From contig JABLXN010000017.1 in NCBI GenBank assembly GCA_013177995.1, forward strand, positions 1-52,975: DNA of 52,975 bases, in the 5' to 3' direction. Below the pieces are notes generated by a model that saw nothing but the letters and a program-made list of their open reading frames with translations, made no database searches and was not told the origin of the DNA. Position 1 is the first letter of the stretch. The number at the start of each line of letters is the position of its first letter. The position numbers and the translations under genes were made by a program. The stretch is from Brevinematales bacterium (GTDB lineage: Bacteria; Spirochaetota; Brevinematia; Brevinematales; Thermospiraceae). This document shows, piece by piece, positions 8,111 to 16,894 of the stretch.

Positions 8111-8212
8111 AGTTTTGGAAGAGGGGATGGCCTTTGGCCAATGTTCTCCCTTTTGATCAAAAGAGAGAGCCAAGCCACACGTACCATTCCCTCTTCTACC
8201 CCTTACCAAAAG
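8111..8212 (+). other. Structured intergenic palindrome (possible RNA element)
   Basis: Nested complementary segments fill most of the gap between the lipoprotein gene and apt. The outer stem pairs GAAGAGGGGATGG (8118-8130) with CCATTCCCTCTTC (8184-8196), which needs only one G-U pair. TTTTGG (8113-8118) can also pair with CCAAAA (8206-8211). Inside, TTGGC (8134-8138) pairs with GCCAA (8169-8173), and a palindrome, CTTTTGATCAAAAG (8150-8163), is flanked by TCTC/GAGA. There is no T-run, so it is not a plain terminator. It may be an RNA-processing or stability element, or a repeat; this is inference. Confidence 0.5.
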
Positions 8213-8252
8213 AGGACATTTCTCTTGAGTTGCGAGAAAAAGCCAATAAAAG

Positions 8253-8281
8253 TTGCTTTATTCTCTCTTTTGTGCTATAAT
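8253..8281 (+). promoter_or_regulatory. Promoter of apt-secG-ispD operon
   Basis: TTGCTT (8253-8258) and TATAAT (8276-8281) are spaced by 17 bp, 28 bp before the apt start. This is one of the clearest promoters in the window. Confidence 0.75.
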
Positions 8282-8309
8282 ACCCTACACTTTCTTTTGA
8301 GGAAGGGAT

Positions 8310-8819
8310 ATGGATTTTAAGGCGTATGTACGGAATGTGCCCGATTTTCCTGTACCCGGTATCCAGTTTAAAGATCTCACTACCCTGTGGAAGGACAAAG
8401 AGGCCTTTCATAAAAGTATTGATGCCCTTGTGGAACACTATCGAGGCAAGAAAATAGACAAAATTGTGGCCGCTGAAGCAAGAGGATTTATTATTGGGGC
8501 ACCCCTTGCGTATGCGTTGGGGGTGGGTTTTGTGCCTGTTCGCAAGGCCGGAAAACTTCCCGCAGAGAAGATCAGCGAAAGTTATGCTCTCGAATATGGA
8601 GTTTCATCCTTGGAAGTCCACCGGGATGCCATTTACCCAGGAGAAAAGGTGGTTGTAGTGGATGATGTTTTAGCCACCGGTGGAACATGTCAGGCGATTA
8701 TCCGCTTGGTAGAGTCGCTTGGAGGCGAGGTACTAGAGTGTGCTTTCTTTGTTGTTCTGGATGCTTTGAAGGGTGAAGAAAAAATCTCGGTTCCTGTGTA
8801 TACGCTTATGCGCTATTGA
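8310..8819 (+). CDS. apt: Adenine phosphoribosyltransferase
   Basis: Apt salvages adenine to AMP using PRPP in the cytoplasm. The 169-residue protein begins with the family's FPVPGIQFKDLTTLW segment, carries the flexible-loop region PLAYALGVGFVPVRKAGKLP and the PRPP-binding motif VVVVDDVLATGGT. The start follows the site GAGGAAGGG. The stop overlaps the upstream region of secG, so apt, secG, ispD and the next lipoprotein appear to be one transcript from the promoter just upstream. Confidence 0.97.
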   Translation: MDFKAYVRNVPDFPVPGIQFKDLTTLWKDKEAFHKSIDALVEHYRGKKIDKIVAAEARGFIIGAPLAYALGVGFVPVRKAGKLPAEKISESYALEYGVSSLEVHRDAIYPGEKVVVVDDVLATGGTCQAIIRLVESLGGEVLECAFFVVLDALKGEEKISVPVYTLMRY

Positions 8820-8842
8820 AAGATGAAGGAGGAAATACACGT

Positions 8843-9184
8843 ATGATAGCTTTTTTGAGTGGACTGCTTTTCTTTATTTTTATCCTCGATGTGATTCTTT
8901 TGATTCCTGTGGTGCTGATGCAATCCGGGAGTGGAGCTCAGGCGGGACTCTTTGGGAGTGATTTTGCTTCAGGAGCTTTTGGTGCCAAAACGAGTGAGGT
9001 GTTGGTCAACTTTACCAAGTGGTTGGTGGCTATCTTTTTCCTGACGGCACTTGGACTTGCTTATCTCCATCTTCCTCGTACGGCAAGAACTCAACCCACC
9101 GTTACCAGTAGTGAGACGGCTCCAGCTGAAGCGGTGCCAGCTCCTCAGGCCTCTGAAAGTACTCCTCCTTCTCCTCAGAAGTAA
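8843..9184 (+). CDS. secG: Preprotein translocase subunit SecG
   Basis: SecG is the small accessory subunit of the SecYEG channel. The ATG at 8843, behind AAGGAGG, gives 113 residues; an earlier in-frame start would overlap apt and lacks a ribosome site. The protein has two membrane helices (about residues 3-24 and 52-72) around the conserved loop VLMQSGSGAQAGLFG...FGAKTSEVL. A Pro/Ala/Thr-rich tail of about 35 residues follows, which is common for SecG. Confidence 0.93.
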   Translation: MIAFLSGLLFFIFILDVILLIPVVLMQSGSGAQAGLFGSDFASGAFGAKTSEVLVNFTKWLVAIFFLTALGLAYLHLPRTARTQPTVTSSETAPAEAVPAPQASESTPPSPQK

Positions 9185-9190
9185 TCTTCG

Positions 9191-9871
9191 GTGAAACGGG
9201 GCGTTGTTCTTTTAGCCGGAGGCATTGGTTCTCGCTTTCAGGGGCAGAAACCAAAACAATTTCTTCCCCTTGCAGGGCGTCCGGTTTTAGACTATAGCCT
9301 TGCGAGATTTCTCGACGAGGATACTCTTGTTTGCGTGGTATGCCATCCAGATTGGAAAGAGGAGCTTTTTTCTCTTCCCCATTGGGATGAACAAATTCTT
9401 GTGGCCGATGGAGGAAAAACGCGACAGGAGTCTGTCTATCAGGGGCTCCTCTGTTTGGAAGCTCATCACATAGACGTGGTGGCTATCCATGATGGAGCAC
9501 GTCCTCTTTTTTCTCGTACTCTTCTTGAAAGGGGATGGAAAAAACTTGTGGAGACTCAGGCGGCGGTTCCAGTTCTTCCCATGACTCAGACATTAGCCTC
9601 TGTGAAAGAGGGAGTGGTTCATCACTATCTTGATCGCTCATCGATAGTTACCATTCAGACCCCACAATTTTTTCGTTTTCAGGAAATATGGCAGGCTCAT
9701 AGAAGGGCTCGTGAGAGAGGAGAAAGAGAAGCGACGGATGATAGCCAACTTCTTCAGAAAGAGGGGATTTCTGTCGATACTATACAAGGTGAACCCTGGA
9801 ATATCAAGATCACAACGCCTGAAGATATGATTCTTGCCGAGGCGTATGTGAAACAAGGAGTTGGGATATGA
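9191..9871 (+). CDS. ispD: 2-C-methyl-D-erythritol 4-phosphate cytidylyltransferase IspD
   Basis: IspD makes CDP-methylerythritol in the non-mevalonate isoprenoid pathway. The 226-residue protein has the nucleotide-binding start LLAGGIGSRFQGQKPKQFLP, the HDGARPL motif, TPQFFRF, ATDDSQLL and the closing IKITTPEDM, matching the family throughout. The start is GTG at 9191, seven bases after secG, without a clear ribosome site; coupling to secG translation is likely. It overlaps the next gene by 4 bp. Confidence 0.95.
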   Translation: MKRGVVLLAGGIGSRFQGQKPKQFLPLAGRPVLDYSLARFLDEDTLVCVVCHPDWKEELFSLPHWDEQILVADGGKTRQESVYQGLLCLEAHHIDVVAIHDGARPLFSRTLLERGWKKLVETQAAVPVLPMTQTLASVKEGVVHHYLDRSSIVTIQTPQFFRFQEIWQAHRRARERGEREATDDSQLLQKEGISVDTIQGEPWNIKITTPEDMILAEAYVKQGVGI

Positions 9872-10377
9872 AAAGGAGTTTTCTCTTTTTTTTCTCTCTG
9901 GTAGCGGTGAGTGCGGTTCTTTTCTCATGTCAAAAGAAGGTAAAACCAGAGGAACCTGTTGTGAAAGAGGTAGGTGAACCTACTCCAGAGGAAGAGGCAA
10001 AGATCAAACTTGTGATCAATTTTGATGGAAAATGGCAAAGGGGTTCGAAGGCTATTATTGTCATTACCGGAAAAAAGGGGCGTATTATTGCACGAAATGG
10101 GGCTGAAATTCCCATTGTGGTTCGCTATTTAAATGAAAAAACAGTGAAAATTCTTGAAGAGGAATATACCGTTGAGTATCTCGTGAACTGGCTACCAAAG
10201 AGGATCGCTCAGCAACTTGTCCAGACGAAGGCTCTTCGGGCCTATTCTATTCTTGAGATTATCGATGAGAATACGCTTAAGGGAACGGTCTACGGCTGGA
10301 ATGTTATCCATAACAATGAAGTGGTGCAGGATATTCAACCGTATGTGAGTGCCGAAGAGTGGAAGCGTATTCCATAA
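9868..10377 (+). CDS. Putative lipoprotein of unknown function
   Basis: The 169-residue product has a signal peptide with lipobox LFSC (Cys21), a short acidic linker rich in Glu and Pro, and then a compact domain of about 130 residues with alternating beta-strand-like segments (IKLVINFDGKW, KAIIVITGKKGRII). I do not recognise the family. It overlaps ispD by an ATGA, so it is co-translated with it, but no functional link is evident. Confidence 0.65.
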   Translation: MKRSFLFFFSLVAVSAVLFSCQKKVKPEEPVVKEVGEPTPEEEAKIKLVINFDGKWQRGSKAIIVITGKKGRIIARNGAEIPIVVRYLNEKTVKILEEEYTVEYLVNWLPKRIAQQLVQTKALRAYSILEIIDENTLKGTVYGWNVIHNNEVVQDIQPYVSAEEWKRIP

Positions 10378-10404
10378 GAGATGAGATTTTCATAAGGGTG
10401 AACT

Positions 10405-11517
10405 ATGAATGACAGAAAACACAGGGTTGTTCAGGAATTTCTCACACAGGTCAAAATTGAAAGTCATTCTTTCAAAGAAAAGAAAATGTTTGACTATCTC
10501 GAAAAGAGGCTTACCGACATAGGGCTTGAGGTAGAACGAATCCCTTATACCACAGAGGAGGGAAATAGTTCTGAGAATCTTGTGGCTCGTCTGAGGGCAA
10601 ATACCTCAGGAAAGAAAACGCTTTTCTTTGATGCTCATGTGGATACTGTGGAACCTGGGGTAGGGATACAGCCTGTTATCGATGGAGAAGTGATTCGTTC
10701 GTCGGGGCAGACTATTTTAGGGGGAGATGACAAAGCCGCTTCCGCAGCTATGGTGGTAGCTGCGGAGGAACTCAAACATAGAGAACATGGAGACATCCTT
10801 TTTGTGTTTACCTCTGCTGAAGAGGTGGGACTCGTTGGAGTAAGGTATCTTGACTTTTCTCGTATTCAGGCTGATTATGGTTTTGTGCTTGATTCTCATG
10901 GTCCTGTTGGAGGAATCATTGTAGCGGCTCCTACGCAATATCAGTATGAGATCTTTGTGACGGGAAAGGCAAGTCATGCAGGGATTGCCCCCGAGGCGGG
11001 GAAAAACGCTATCGTGGCAGCTGGAGAGATCCTCACCCGTCTTCCGCAGGGGCGTATCAACCGTTACACGGTGGCTAATGTGGGTGTGATTGATGGTGGG
11101 AAGGCTACCAATATTGTAGCCGATCTCTGTCATATTCAGGGTGAATTTCGTTCTCACCGGGAAAAGGATTGTGAGAAACTCCAGAGAAAAATCGAAAGGC
11201 TGATTCACAGGAAGTCTTTTGAAAAAAAGATAGAGGATGTGAATGTCTGCTTCAAGAAGGTATATAGCGGTTTTCGCTATGAGAATGATAGCCCCGTGAT
11301 TCAACTGGTTTCAAAGGCCATGGGGGAACTTGGGATTACTCCTCGTCTTGAATGGACAGGTGGAGGGAGTAATACCAATATCTACAATCAGAATGGAATA
11401 CCGGCTGTCAATCTCAGTGTTGGCATGGAAGAGGTGCATTCTCTCCAGGAGTATATCCGTATAGAAGATCTTGATAAACTCACCGCTCTCATCATCAAAA
11501 TCAGTGAACTCTCCTGA
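10405..11517 (+). CDS. M20-family zinc peptidase, PepT-like
   Basis: This 370-residue cytoplasmic protein belongs to the M20 metallopeptidases. Metal and catalytic motifs are in place: FDAHVDTVEP (His ligand and catalytic Asp), GGDDKAA (bridging Asp), TSAEEVGLVG (catalytic Glu and ligand Glu), VLDSHG (Asp ligand) and EEVHSLQEY near the C-terminus (His ligand). The central lid domain has SHAGIAPEAGKNAI. It most resembles PepT-like aminopeptidases, but ArgE- or DapE-type substrates cannot be excluded. The start follows AAGGGTG. Confidence 0.85.
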   Translation: MNDRKHRVVQEFLTQVKIESHSFKEKKMFDYLEKRLTDIGLEVERIPYTTEEGNSSENLVARLRANTSGKKTLFFDAHVDTVEPGVGIQPVIDGEVIRSSGQTILGGDDKAASAAMVVAAEELKHREHGDILFVFTSAEEVGLVGVRYLDFSRIQADYGFVLDSHGPVGGIIVAAPTQYQYEIFVTGKASHAGIAPEAGKNAIVAAGEILTRLPQGRINRYTVANVGVIDGGKATNIVADLCHIQGEFRSHREKDCEKLQRKIERLIHRKSFEKKIEDVNVCFKKVYSGFRYENDSPVIQLVSKAMGELGITPRLEWTGGGSNTNIYNQNGIPAVNLSVGMEEVHSLQEYIRIEDLDKLTALIIKISELS

Positions 11518-11552
11518 AAAGACTCTACAAGGCCTACAGGAGGACAGAAACC

Positions 11553-13127
11553 ATGAAAATGGTCCAGATTGCCGGTCAATACTACTCTTCTGAATCCCGG
11601 GAACTTTTTCTGTCCAACATGGGGCTTACGAAAATTGAGGACATGAGTGTTTTTTATCGTCTGGAGAGGCTCTGGTTAGATCACAATGATATTACTGAGA
11701 TCACAGGGCTTGATAATCTTCCCAATCTCATTGGGTTGAAGCTCTCATATAACAAAATAGACGAAATAAAAAATCTTCGACTTCCCAAATTGAAGTGGTT
11801 GTATTTAGATCACAATCGGATCACTCGTCTTCAGGGGCTGGAATTTCTCCCTTCTCTGGAATTGTTGTACGTGGATGGGAATCCTATCAAAAGTATTGAT
11901 AAAAATACCTACGATTTTCTTTATCAGAAGAGAGTGATTTTTATGAATGACAAAGGAATAGAGATAGGAGATGTGGAGGTTTATGTAAAAAAATACAATA
12001 TTCGTGTAGAAATGCCCAATTCCGTGAAAATCGGCTCCAGAGAATACCCTATTGATGTGACAGAGATTAATCTCATGGATCCTTCCATTGATAGCCTGAA
12101 ACCCGTGGAAAACCTTGTCAATCTCAAGATTCTCAGTCTTTCGAATACCCAGATAGAGAGGATTCAGTATTTAGAAAACCTTGTCAACCTTCGTGTTCTT
12201 AATATTGCCAGTGCGAAGATCACGGAGATAGAGGGGCTTGATACCCTCATCAATCTGGAACGTCTCAGTTTATCGGGAAATCATATCCGTGAAATCAAAG
12301 GCTTGGATACGCTTGTCAATCTCAAAAAGCTTGGTCTTCGACGAAATGAGATCACCCAGATAGAAAACCTTGATAATCTTCTCAAACTTCAAGCCCTGTG
12401 GCTTTCTGAAAATCGTATCAGTCGCATTGAAAATCTCTACAAACTTACCAATCTCAGAGAGTTGTATTTGAGCTATAATCAGATCACCAGGATTGTGAAT
12501 CTTGACAAGCTTACCAATCTTCTCTCCCTTCATCTGGATCACAATCAGATTACCAAGATAGAGAATCTCGATCGTCTCAGAGAACTCCAGGAACTGAATC
12601 TTGCCTTCAATAACATCATTCTCATTGAGGGGCTTGAGAAAAATACCCATTTAGTATGGCTTTCTCTTGCTCATAATCAAATCAATGAGATTGAGGGTCT
12701 TGATAATCAGGTCAATCTTGAATGGCTCGCTTTGAATGATAATGCGATCAGCAAGATAGAAAACCTGCAAAATCTTAAAAGACTTCAGTGTCTTTACCTT
12801 CACGGAAACCATATCCAGAGGATAGAAAATCTTGATGGGCTCAATCAACTTCGTATTCTCTCCCTTTACAATAACCGGATCACAAAAATTGAGAATCTTC
12901 ATCCCCTCAAAAACCTTGAGATTCTCTGGTTGAGTTATAACCAGATCACGCGATTGGCGAATTTAGAGGGGTTGCCCAATCTCAAGAGAATAGATATCTA
13001 TAACAATCCTATCCGGAGTATTGACCGAAAGACCTATACCCATCTCAAGACCAAGAATGTCAAAGTCAATGGGGTCTCTGTTGATGAGTACCTTCTGGAA
13101 AATCATATCAAGATAGACAATGCCTGA
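11553..13127 (+). CDS. SDS22-type leucine-rich repeat protein, about 20 repeats
   Basis: The 524-residue protein consists of 22-residue repeats of the form LxxLxLxxNxIxxIexLdxLxn. There are about five in residues 14-115 and about fifteen in residues 170-505. The two blocks are separated by a linker of about 55 residues. Each block ends in the same cap, NPIKSIDKNTYDFL near residue 111 and NPIRSIDRKTYTHL near residue 490, which suggests duplication of a capped array. No signal peptide or membrane segment is present, so it is probably cytoplasmic. Such arrays bind proteins; the partner is unknown. The start follows CAGGAGG. The next gene is a sensor kinase. Confidence 0.85.
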   Translation: MKMVQIAGQYYSSESRELFLSNMGLTKIEDMSVFYRLERLWLDHNDITEITGLDNLPNLIGLKLSYNKIDEIKNLRLPKLKWLYLDHNRITRLQGLEFLPSLELLYVDGNPIKSIDKNTYDFLYQKRVIFMNDKGIEIGDVEVYVKKYNIRVEMPNSVKIGSREYPIDVTEINLMDPSIDSLKPVENLVNLKILSLSNTQIERIQYLENLVNLRVLNIASAKITEIEGLDTLINLERLSLSGNHIREIKGLDTLVNLKKLGLRRNEITQIENLDNLLKLQALWLSENRISRIENLYKLTNLRELYLSYNQITRIVNLDKLTNLLSLHLDHNQITKIENLDRLRELQELNLAFNNIILIEGLEKNTHLVWLSLAHNQINEIEGLDNQVNLEWLALNDNAISKIENLQNLKRLQCLYLHGNHIQRIENLDGLNQLRILSLYNNRITKIENLHPLKNLEILWLSYNQITRLANLEGLPNLKRIDIYNNPIRSIDRKTYTHLKTKNVKVNGVSVDEYLLENHIKIDNA

Positions 13128-13186
13128 GAGTACTTTCCTGCTCAAGAAAGGGGGTTTCTTCGGCCGATAGAAAGGTGAGGAGTTCT

Positions 13187-15301
13187 ATGGCACGGATTTA
13201 TATCGTTGAGGATGAGGCGGCGGTTCGACTTTTTTTAGAGTCTTTTTTGAAAAAGCACCATGAAGTCGTGGGAAGTTCAGGAAACTTTGACGAGGCCTAT
13301 CAGGAAATCCTTGAAAAACAACCTGATCTGGTGGTTTCGGATATCATTCTTTTGAATAAACAGGGAGATGGTATTACCTTAGCCGAAAAGGTGAACCAGA
13401 AAAGCTGGATTCCTTTTGTCTTTATGACGGCTATACCATTTCCCAAAGAGGATAAGCGTTTTTTTTCTATCCCTGTGTACGGGTATATTCCGAAGCCTAT
13501 TGATGAACAGAGGCTTATCAGTGCGGTCGAGATGGCTCTCTGGAGGATTCATGCCGAAAAGCAACTGGAGGTATTTACTCTCCGTTTACAGAAAGAAATA
13601 GAGAAAAAAAAAGAACTGGAGCAAGAACTCAGACATACCCTTCATCACCATGAACGCTTTCTTGAACAGTTATCAGATGTGGTTTTTGACATGGATGGCG
13701 AGGGAAGAATCCTTTTTGTGAACAAGGCTGTAGAGGTTTTTTTAGGGTATACACCTGAAGAAGTACAAGGAAAGTTTATTTTAGATTTTGTAAGTGAAGA
13801 TTTTTTGTTTTTTTCAAGGGAACTTCTGCACCTCTTTCAGGAGGATATAATTGCCCAAAAAATCTTTGAAGAAAGGGTGTATGAGATTTCCTTTCGGCAC
13901 AAAGCGGGGGGAGTTCGATGGGGGAGGGTAAATATTGTGCCGCTTCTAACCACATCTGAAATTCTCATAGGCGGACGGGGGATAGTGTATGATATTACCC
14001 GGGAAAAAAGACAACAAGAAAGACTCGAGACTCAACTCAAACGTCTTCAACAGGAGAAACACTATCAGGTGATTGTTCGTTATGTTCTTGAGAGAATCAA
14101 TCAAACGGTTGATCCCTTTCCCCTTTTTCCGAGGTTGATTGAGTTTTTGCGTTCGAGTTTGAATATTGATGGAATTCTTCTCTTTCGCAAGACACAAGAG
14201 GGAGACAAATCTTTTTTCAAGAGGCTTTTTTGTGCCTGTTATGAGACGAGGCCATGCCAGAGGTTTTTGAGAGTAGATATTGATGACAGAACGGAATTCA
14301 AACGAATCATATACTGGTGGAAAAGATCTCAGGTACCACAGCCTTTTGTTTCTTATTGGGATGAAGAACGGATACAAAAAGCGGTTATTTGTCCTTTGTT
14401 GTTTGAAGAAAAACTCTTTGGGGCATTGGTCTGTTTTTGGCAAACATCATTTCATTTGGAAAGATCTTTTTTGACCATTCTTCAGATCCTTGCCCATATT
14501 TTTGCCCAGGCTATTCGGCGCCATGATGAATGGGAACAGTACACGTTAGCTCAGAAAGAGGCGTTGGAACAACGGCTTCTGCTTGAAAAGGCTCAGGATA
14601 TGGTGAGTTTTGGGCAGATGATGAGTGCCATTGCCCATGAGGTGAGGCAACCGCTTCAGTCTATCCGTATTCTCAGTGAAAGTCCTTTGTACTGGTATAA
14701 AGAGGGAAAGGCCATTCCTTATGAAAAGCTTCTTCAGAATATGGAGAAGATCACCCAGCGAGTGCAGAGGATTGATGGGATTATTCAGGGGATGCGTCAG
14801 GCGGCTTTGGCTGTGGCTACGGTGAAACCAGAACCTGTTCGTCTCCATGAGGTGATTGATGAGGTTCTGGATACCCTTCAACAAGAGATTGTGCAGGAAA
14901 CGATCACCCTACAGAAGAGTCTCAGTCCTGTAGATATAGTGGTGAGATTTCATACCGCTCAGCTGGTACAGGTCATCTCGAATATTGTGGTGAATGCTAT
15001 CCGTGTCCTCAAAAATCAGCCTCTTCCTCGTGTGATTCGTCTTGAAACGGAGAGGATAAACGACAAAGCCATTTTGAGGGTGAGAGATAACGGCCCAGGA
15101 ATACCTAAGGAAAAGGAAAAATATATCTTTGAACCTTTTTTTACCACTCAACCCGGGGTGGGGATGGGGATTGGTCTCTACGTGGTGAAAAGGCTTTTGT
15201 CTCTCTATGATGCCACTATTGCCTATCGTCGTGAGGGAGAGGAAACGGTTTTCGAAATGGTTTTTCCCTATGAAGAAAAAAACTCATTCGGGAATGGATA
15301 A
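13187..15301 (+). CDS. Receiver-PAS-GAF-histidine kinase
   Basis: The ATG at 13187 is preceded by GAGGAG and gives 704 residues. Order: a receiver domain (residues 1-120, phosphoacceptor in LVVSDIIL, K in YIPKPID), a coiled coil, a PAS domain (about 155-275), a GAF-like domain (about 295-445), a HisKA helix pair with the phosphorylated histidine in AIAHEVRQPLQS, and a HATPase domain with DNGPGIP and GVGMGIGL. Two-component phosphorelay input therefore modulates a soluble kinase. No membrane segment is seen. The stop codon lies 2 bp before the target duplication of an IS, so the insertion spared the gene. The target is unknown. Confidence 0.9.
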   Translation: MARIYIVEDEAAVRLFLESFLKKHHEVVGSSGNFDEAYQEILEKQPDLVVSDIILLNKQGDGITLAEKVNQKSWIPFVFMTAIPFPKEDKRFFSIPVYGYIPKPIDEQRLISAVEMALWRIHAEKQLEVFTLRLQKEIEKKKELEQELRHTLHHHERFLEQLSDVVFDMDGEGRILFVNKAVEVFLGYTPEEVQGKFILDFVSEDFLFFSRELLHLFQEDIIAQKIFEERVYEISFRHKAGGVRWGRVNIVPLLTTSEILIGGRGIVYDITREKRQQERLETQLKRLQQEKHYQVIVRYVLERINQTVDPFPLFPRLIEFLRSSLNIDGILLFRKTQEGDKSFFKRLFCACYETRPCQRFLRVDIDDRTEFKRIIYWWKRSQVPQPFVSYWDEERIQKAVICPLLFEEKLFGALVCFWQTSFHLERSFLTILQILAHIFAQAIRRHDEWEQYTLAQKEALEQRLLLEKAQDMVSFGQMMSAIAHEVRQPLQSIRILSESPLYWYKEGKAIPYEKLLQNMEKITQRVQRIDGIIQGMRQAALAVATVKPEPVRLHEVIDEVLDTLQQEIVQETITLQKSLSPVDIVVRFHTAQLVQVISNIVVNAIRVLKNQPLPRVIRLETERINDKAILRVRDNGPGIPKEKEKYIFEPFFTTQPGVGMGIGLYVVKRLLSLYDATIAYRREGEETVFEMVFPYEEKNSFGNG

Positions 15302-15303
15302 GA

Positions 15304-15311
15304 AAATTTTT
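15304..15311 (+). repeat. Left target-site duplication of the IS
   Basis: AAATTTTT precedes the IS and recurs exactly at 16817-16824. The sequence is low in complexity, so some chance of coincidence remains. Confidence 0.6.
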
Positions 15312-16816
15312 GATTACGTTTCCAACAGGAGACCTGAAAGAGAGAGAAAAGGATAAAGAAGTTACCCCTGGCTCAAAAGATTTTTGTCAACTGTAGTATA
15401 CAGGGAACATTTTAGATAAACAAGTTTTTCTGGGGAAAGTACCCTTTTTAGGCCATAAAACAGGGCAATAAGTACGTACCATCCCTATGTTTTATATCAC
15501 ATCCTGCCAGTAGACACCATCGATAGCCTCATCACGATTATAGTAGTAATGCAAACGCACAGCAAGAACATTGGTTGCCCCTTCTCTTTTCCATACCCCC
15601 ACATCCATTCTCTGGTTTATGGTTCGCATCAGCCGTTCTGCCCTTGAGGTTGTTCCTGGCAAACCATCTTCACTGTCACAGGCGAACATGTCTTTTTGAG
15701 CACGAAGAAGATAATAAAAACAATGTTTGCGCCCTTTTTCGTGAAATAAGTCAAGAAGATTCTGAATATGCTGTCTGCGCTCGCTTTGATAACCAAGTCT
15801 TGTTTGCCAGTCATTTTTGTAACCCAAGAAACAGGCTTTCCCTGTTTCAGCGACAATATTTGTCCACTCAGAAGAACGATATCTCACTCTATCAAGACGA
15901 AGAAAATACTTCAATTGATAACTCACATGCCACAAACATCGTTGAAAAACGATACCGGGATGTTTGCCCTGGTTAATCCCTGTATCTCCATCGACAACAA
16001 GAAAAAACCGAGAAAAAGAGTGTTTTTCTTGAATGGGCTTAAGAAGTTTGTCCCAACCTGCATGGTAATTATCCACAAGAAGGCCTGCTATTCTTGTATT
16101 TTTTCCTGTCAATGGGGAGGCTTGTTGCCTCTCCTGCAAAAGAATTTTAGCTTCTTCTCCTTTTTTCTTGCCCTGAACAGGAATACCCGTCCCATCGGCT
16201 TCTCCACAGGGTTTTTCTTTTTCCGATAGGCTGAAATGTATCTTTTTCCCAATCTCCTGGAGGTTTTTCCAGAGGGTGCTGAGACCTATTTTATAACCTG
16301 TGAAGGAAAGAATCCGGGCAGCTACCCGATAGGTAGTAAGAGCCCCGGCTAAAGCCACTCTGTAGATATCTTTCAGGATTTGCCTTTTTCGCTTTTCTAC
16401 ACCAAGAAGAGATCTTGTGAGAAAAAGTTTTCTTCCACACTTTTTGCATTGAATCTGGAGTTGAGGAAGAGTGATTTTTCCAAAGGGCATCAGAACAAAA
16501 AAGGTGTTTTTTCCATGCTTTGTTTTCCATATGAAGTGATGTTTTTCTCCGCATGTACAGGTGATACGACCTTCTTTTATTTCTTTTTCTGCCACTTCTA
16601 CAGAAATCTGATGAACAAATGACTCAAACACTCCTTTGATGGCCTGGAGAAAAACCACCACTAACGTCTCAAGTTTTGTGTCAGGGTAGTGATAGTCAAA
16701 GTGAAGGTGAATTCTTTACGCATGGGTTCCTCCTTGTGTCCTATTATCGGCCAGGGAGGAACTTTTTTTGCTTTTCCTCATCTTCCCACTGCAGGTCTCC
16801 TGAAAAAAACGTTACC
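15312..16816 (-). mobile_element. Insertion sequence, complete, 1505 bp
   Basis: The ends are imperfect 25-bp inverted repeats: GATTACGTTT....CAGGAGACCTG on the left and, read inward, GGTAACGTTT....CAGGAGACCTG on the right (19 of 25 identical). Direct repeats of AAATTTTT flank it. It holds one transposase gene on the minus strand. A second copy begins at the window's left edge. The 1.5-kb size, 8-bp duplication and GGT terminus resemble the ISH6 group as I remember it; ISLre2 is another possibility. The element sits between a histidine-kinase gene and the glgB promoter without damaging either. Confidence 0.85.
15492..16723 (-). pseudogene. Frameshifted DDE-type IS transposase
   Basis: The 389-codon frame 15492-16661 encodes most of a transposase: N-terminal Cys motifs CTCGEKHH and CKKC suggest a zinc finger, followed by EADGTGIPVQGKKKG (first catalytic Asp), FFLVVDGDTGI (second), RCLWHVSYQLKYFL, and SRAERLMRTINQRMDVGVWKREGATN (likely Glu). 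The natural start is the ATG at 16723-16721 behind AAGGAGG. The other IS copy reads through this region as ...TIDYPDTKLET, but here one C is missing between 16690 and 16691. The frame therefore shifts and hits TAG after 20 codons. Either this copy is inactive or it relies on frameshifting or an internal start. Confidence 0.8.
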
Positions 16817-16824
16817 AAATTTTT
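16817..16824 (+). repeat. Right target-site duplication of the IS
   Basis: AAATTTTT directly follows the right inverted repeat and matches 15304-15311. Confidence 0.6.
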
Positions 16825-16833
16825 TCTAACCTC

Positions 16834-16861
16834 TTGCAGAAAATAAAATTTTCCTTATGAT
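16834..16861 (+). promoter_or_regulatory. Promoter of the glgB-cyclase operon
   Basis: TTGCAG (16834-16839) and TATGAT (16856-16861) are spaced by 16 bp. The IS target duplication ends 9 bp upstream, so the core promoter survived but any upstream regulatory site was displaced. Confidence 0.55.
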
Positions 16862-16894
16862 ATATACAAAAGCAAATACAAAAGTGGAGGCTCT

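Noticed and set aside
8816-8842. Earlier start for secG overlapping apt
   Set aside because: The extra nine residues are untypical and the strong AAGGAGG site is placed for the ATG at 8843.
11553-13127. Regular DNA repeats read as a CRISPR array
   Set aside because: The 66-bp periodicity is the 22-codon LRR repeat in an open frame; there are no identical direct repeats with unique spacers.
15312-16816. Idea that this IS mobilises the MITE-like repeat, because both ends contain GAGACCT
   Set aside because: The GAGACC lies about 15 bp inside the IS end but at the outermost position of the MITE, and the target duplications differ in length (8 and 5 bp).
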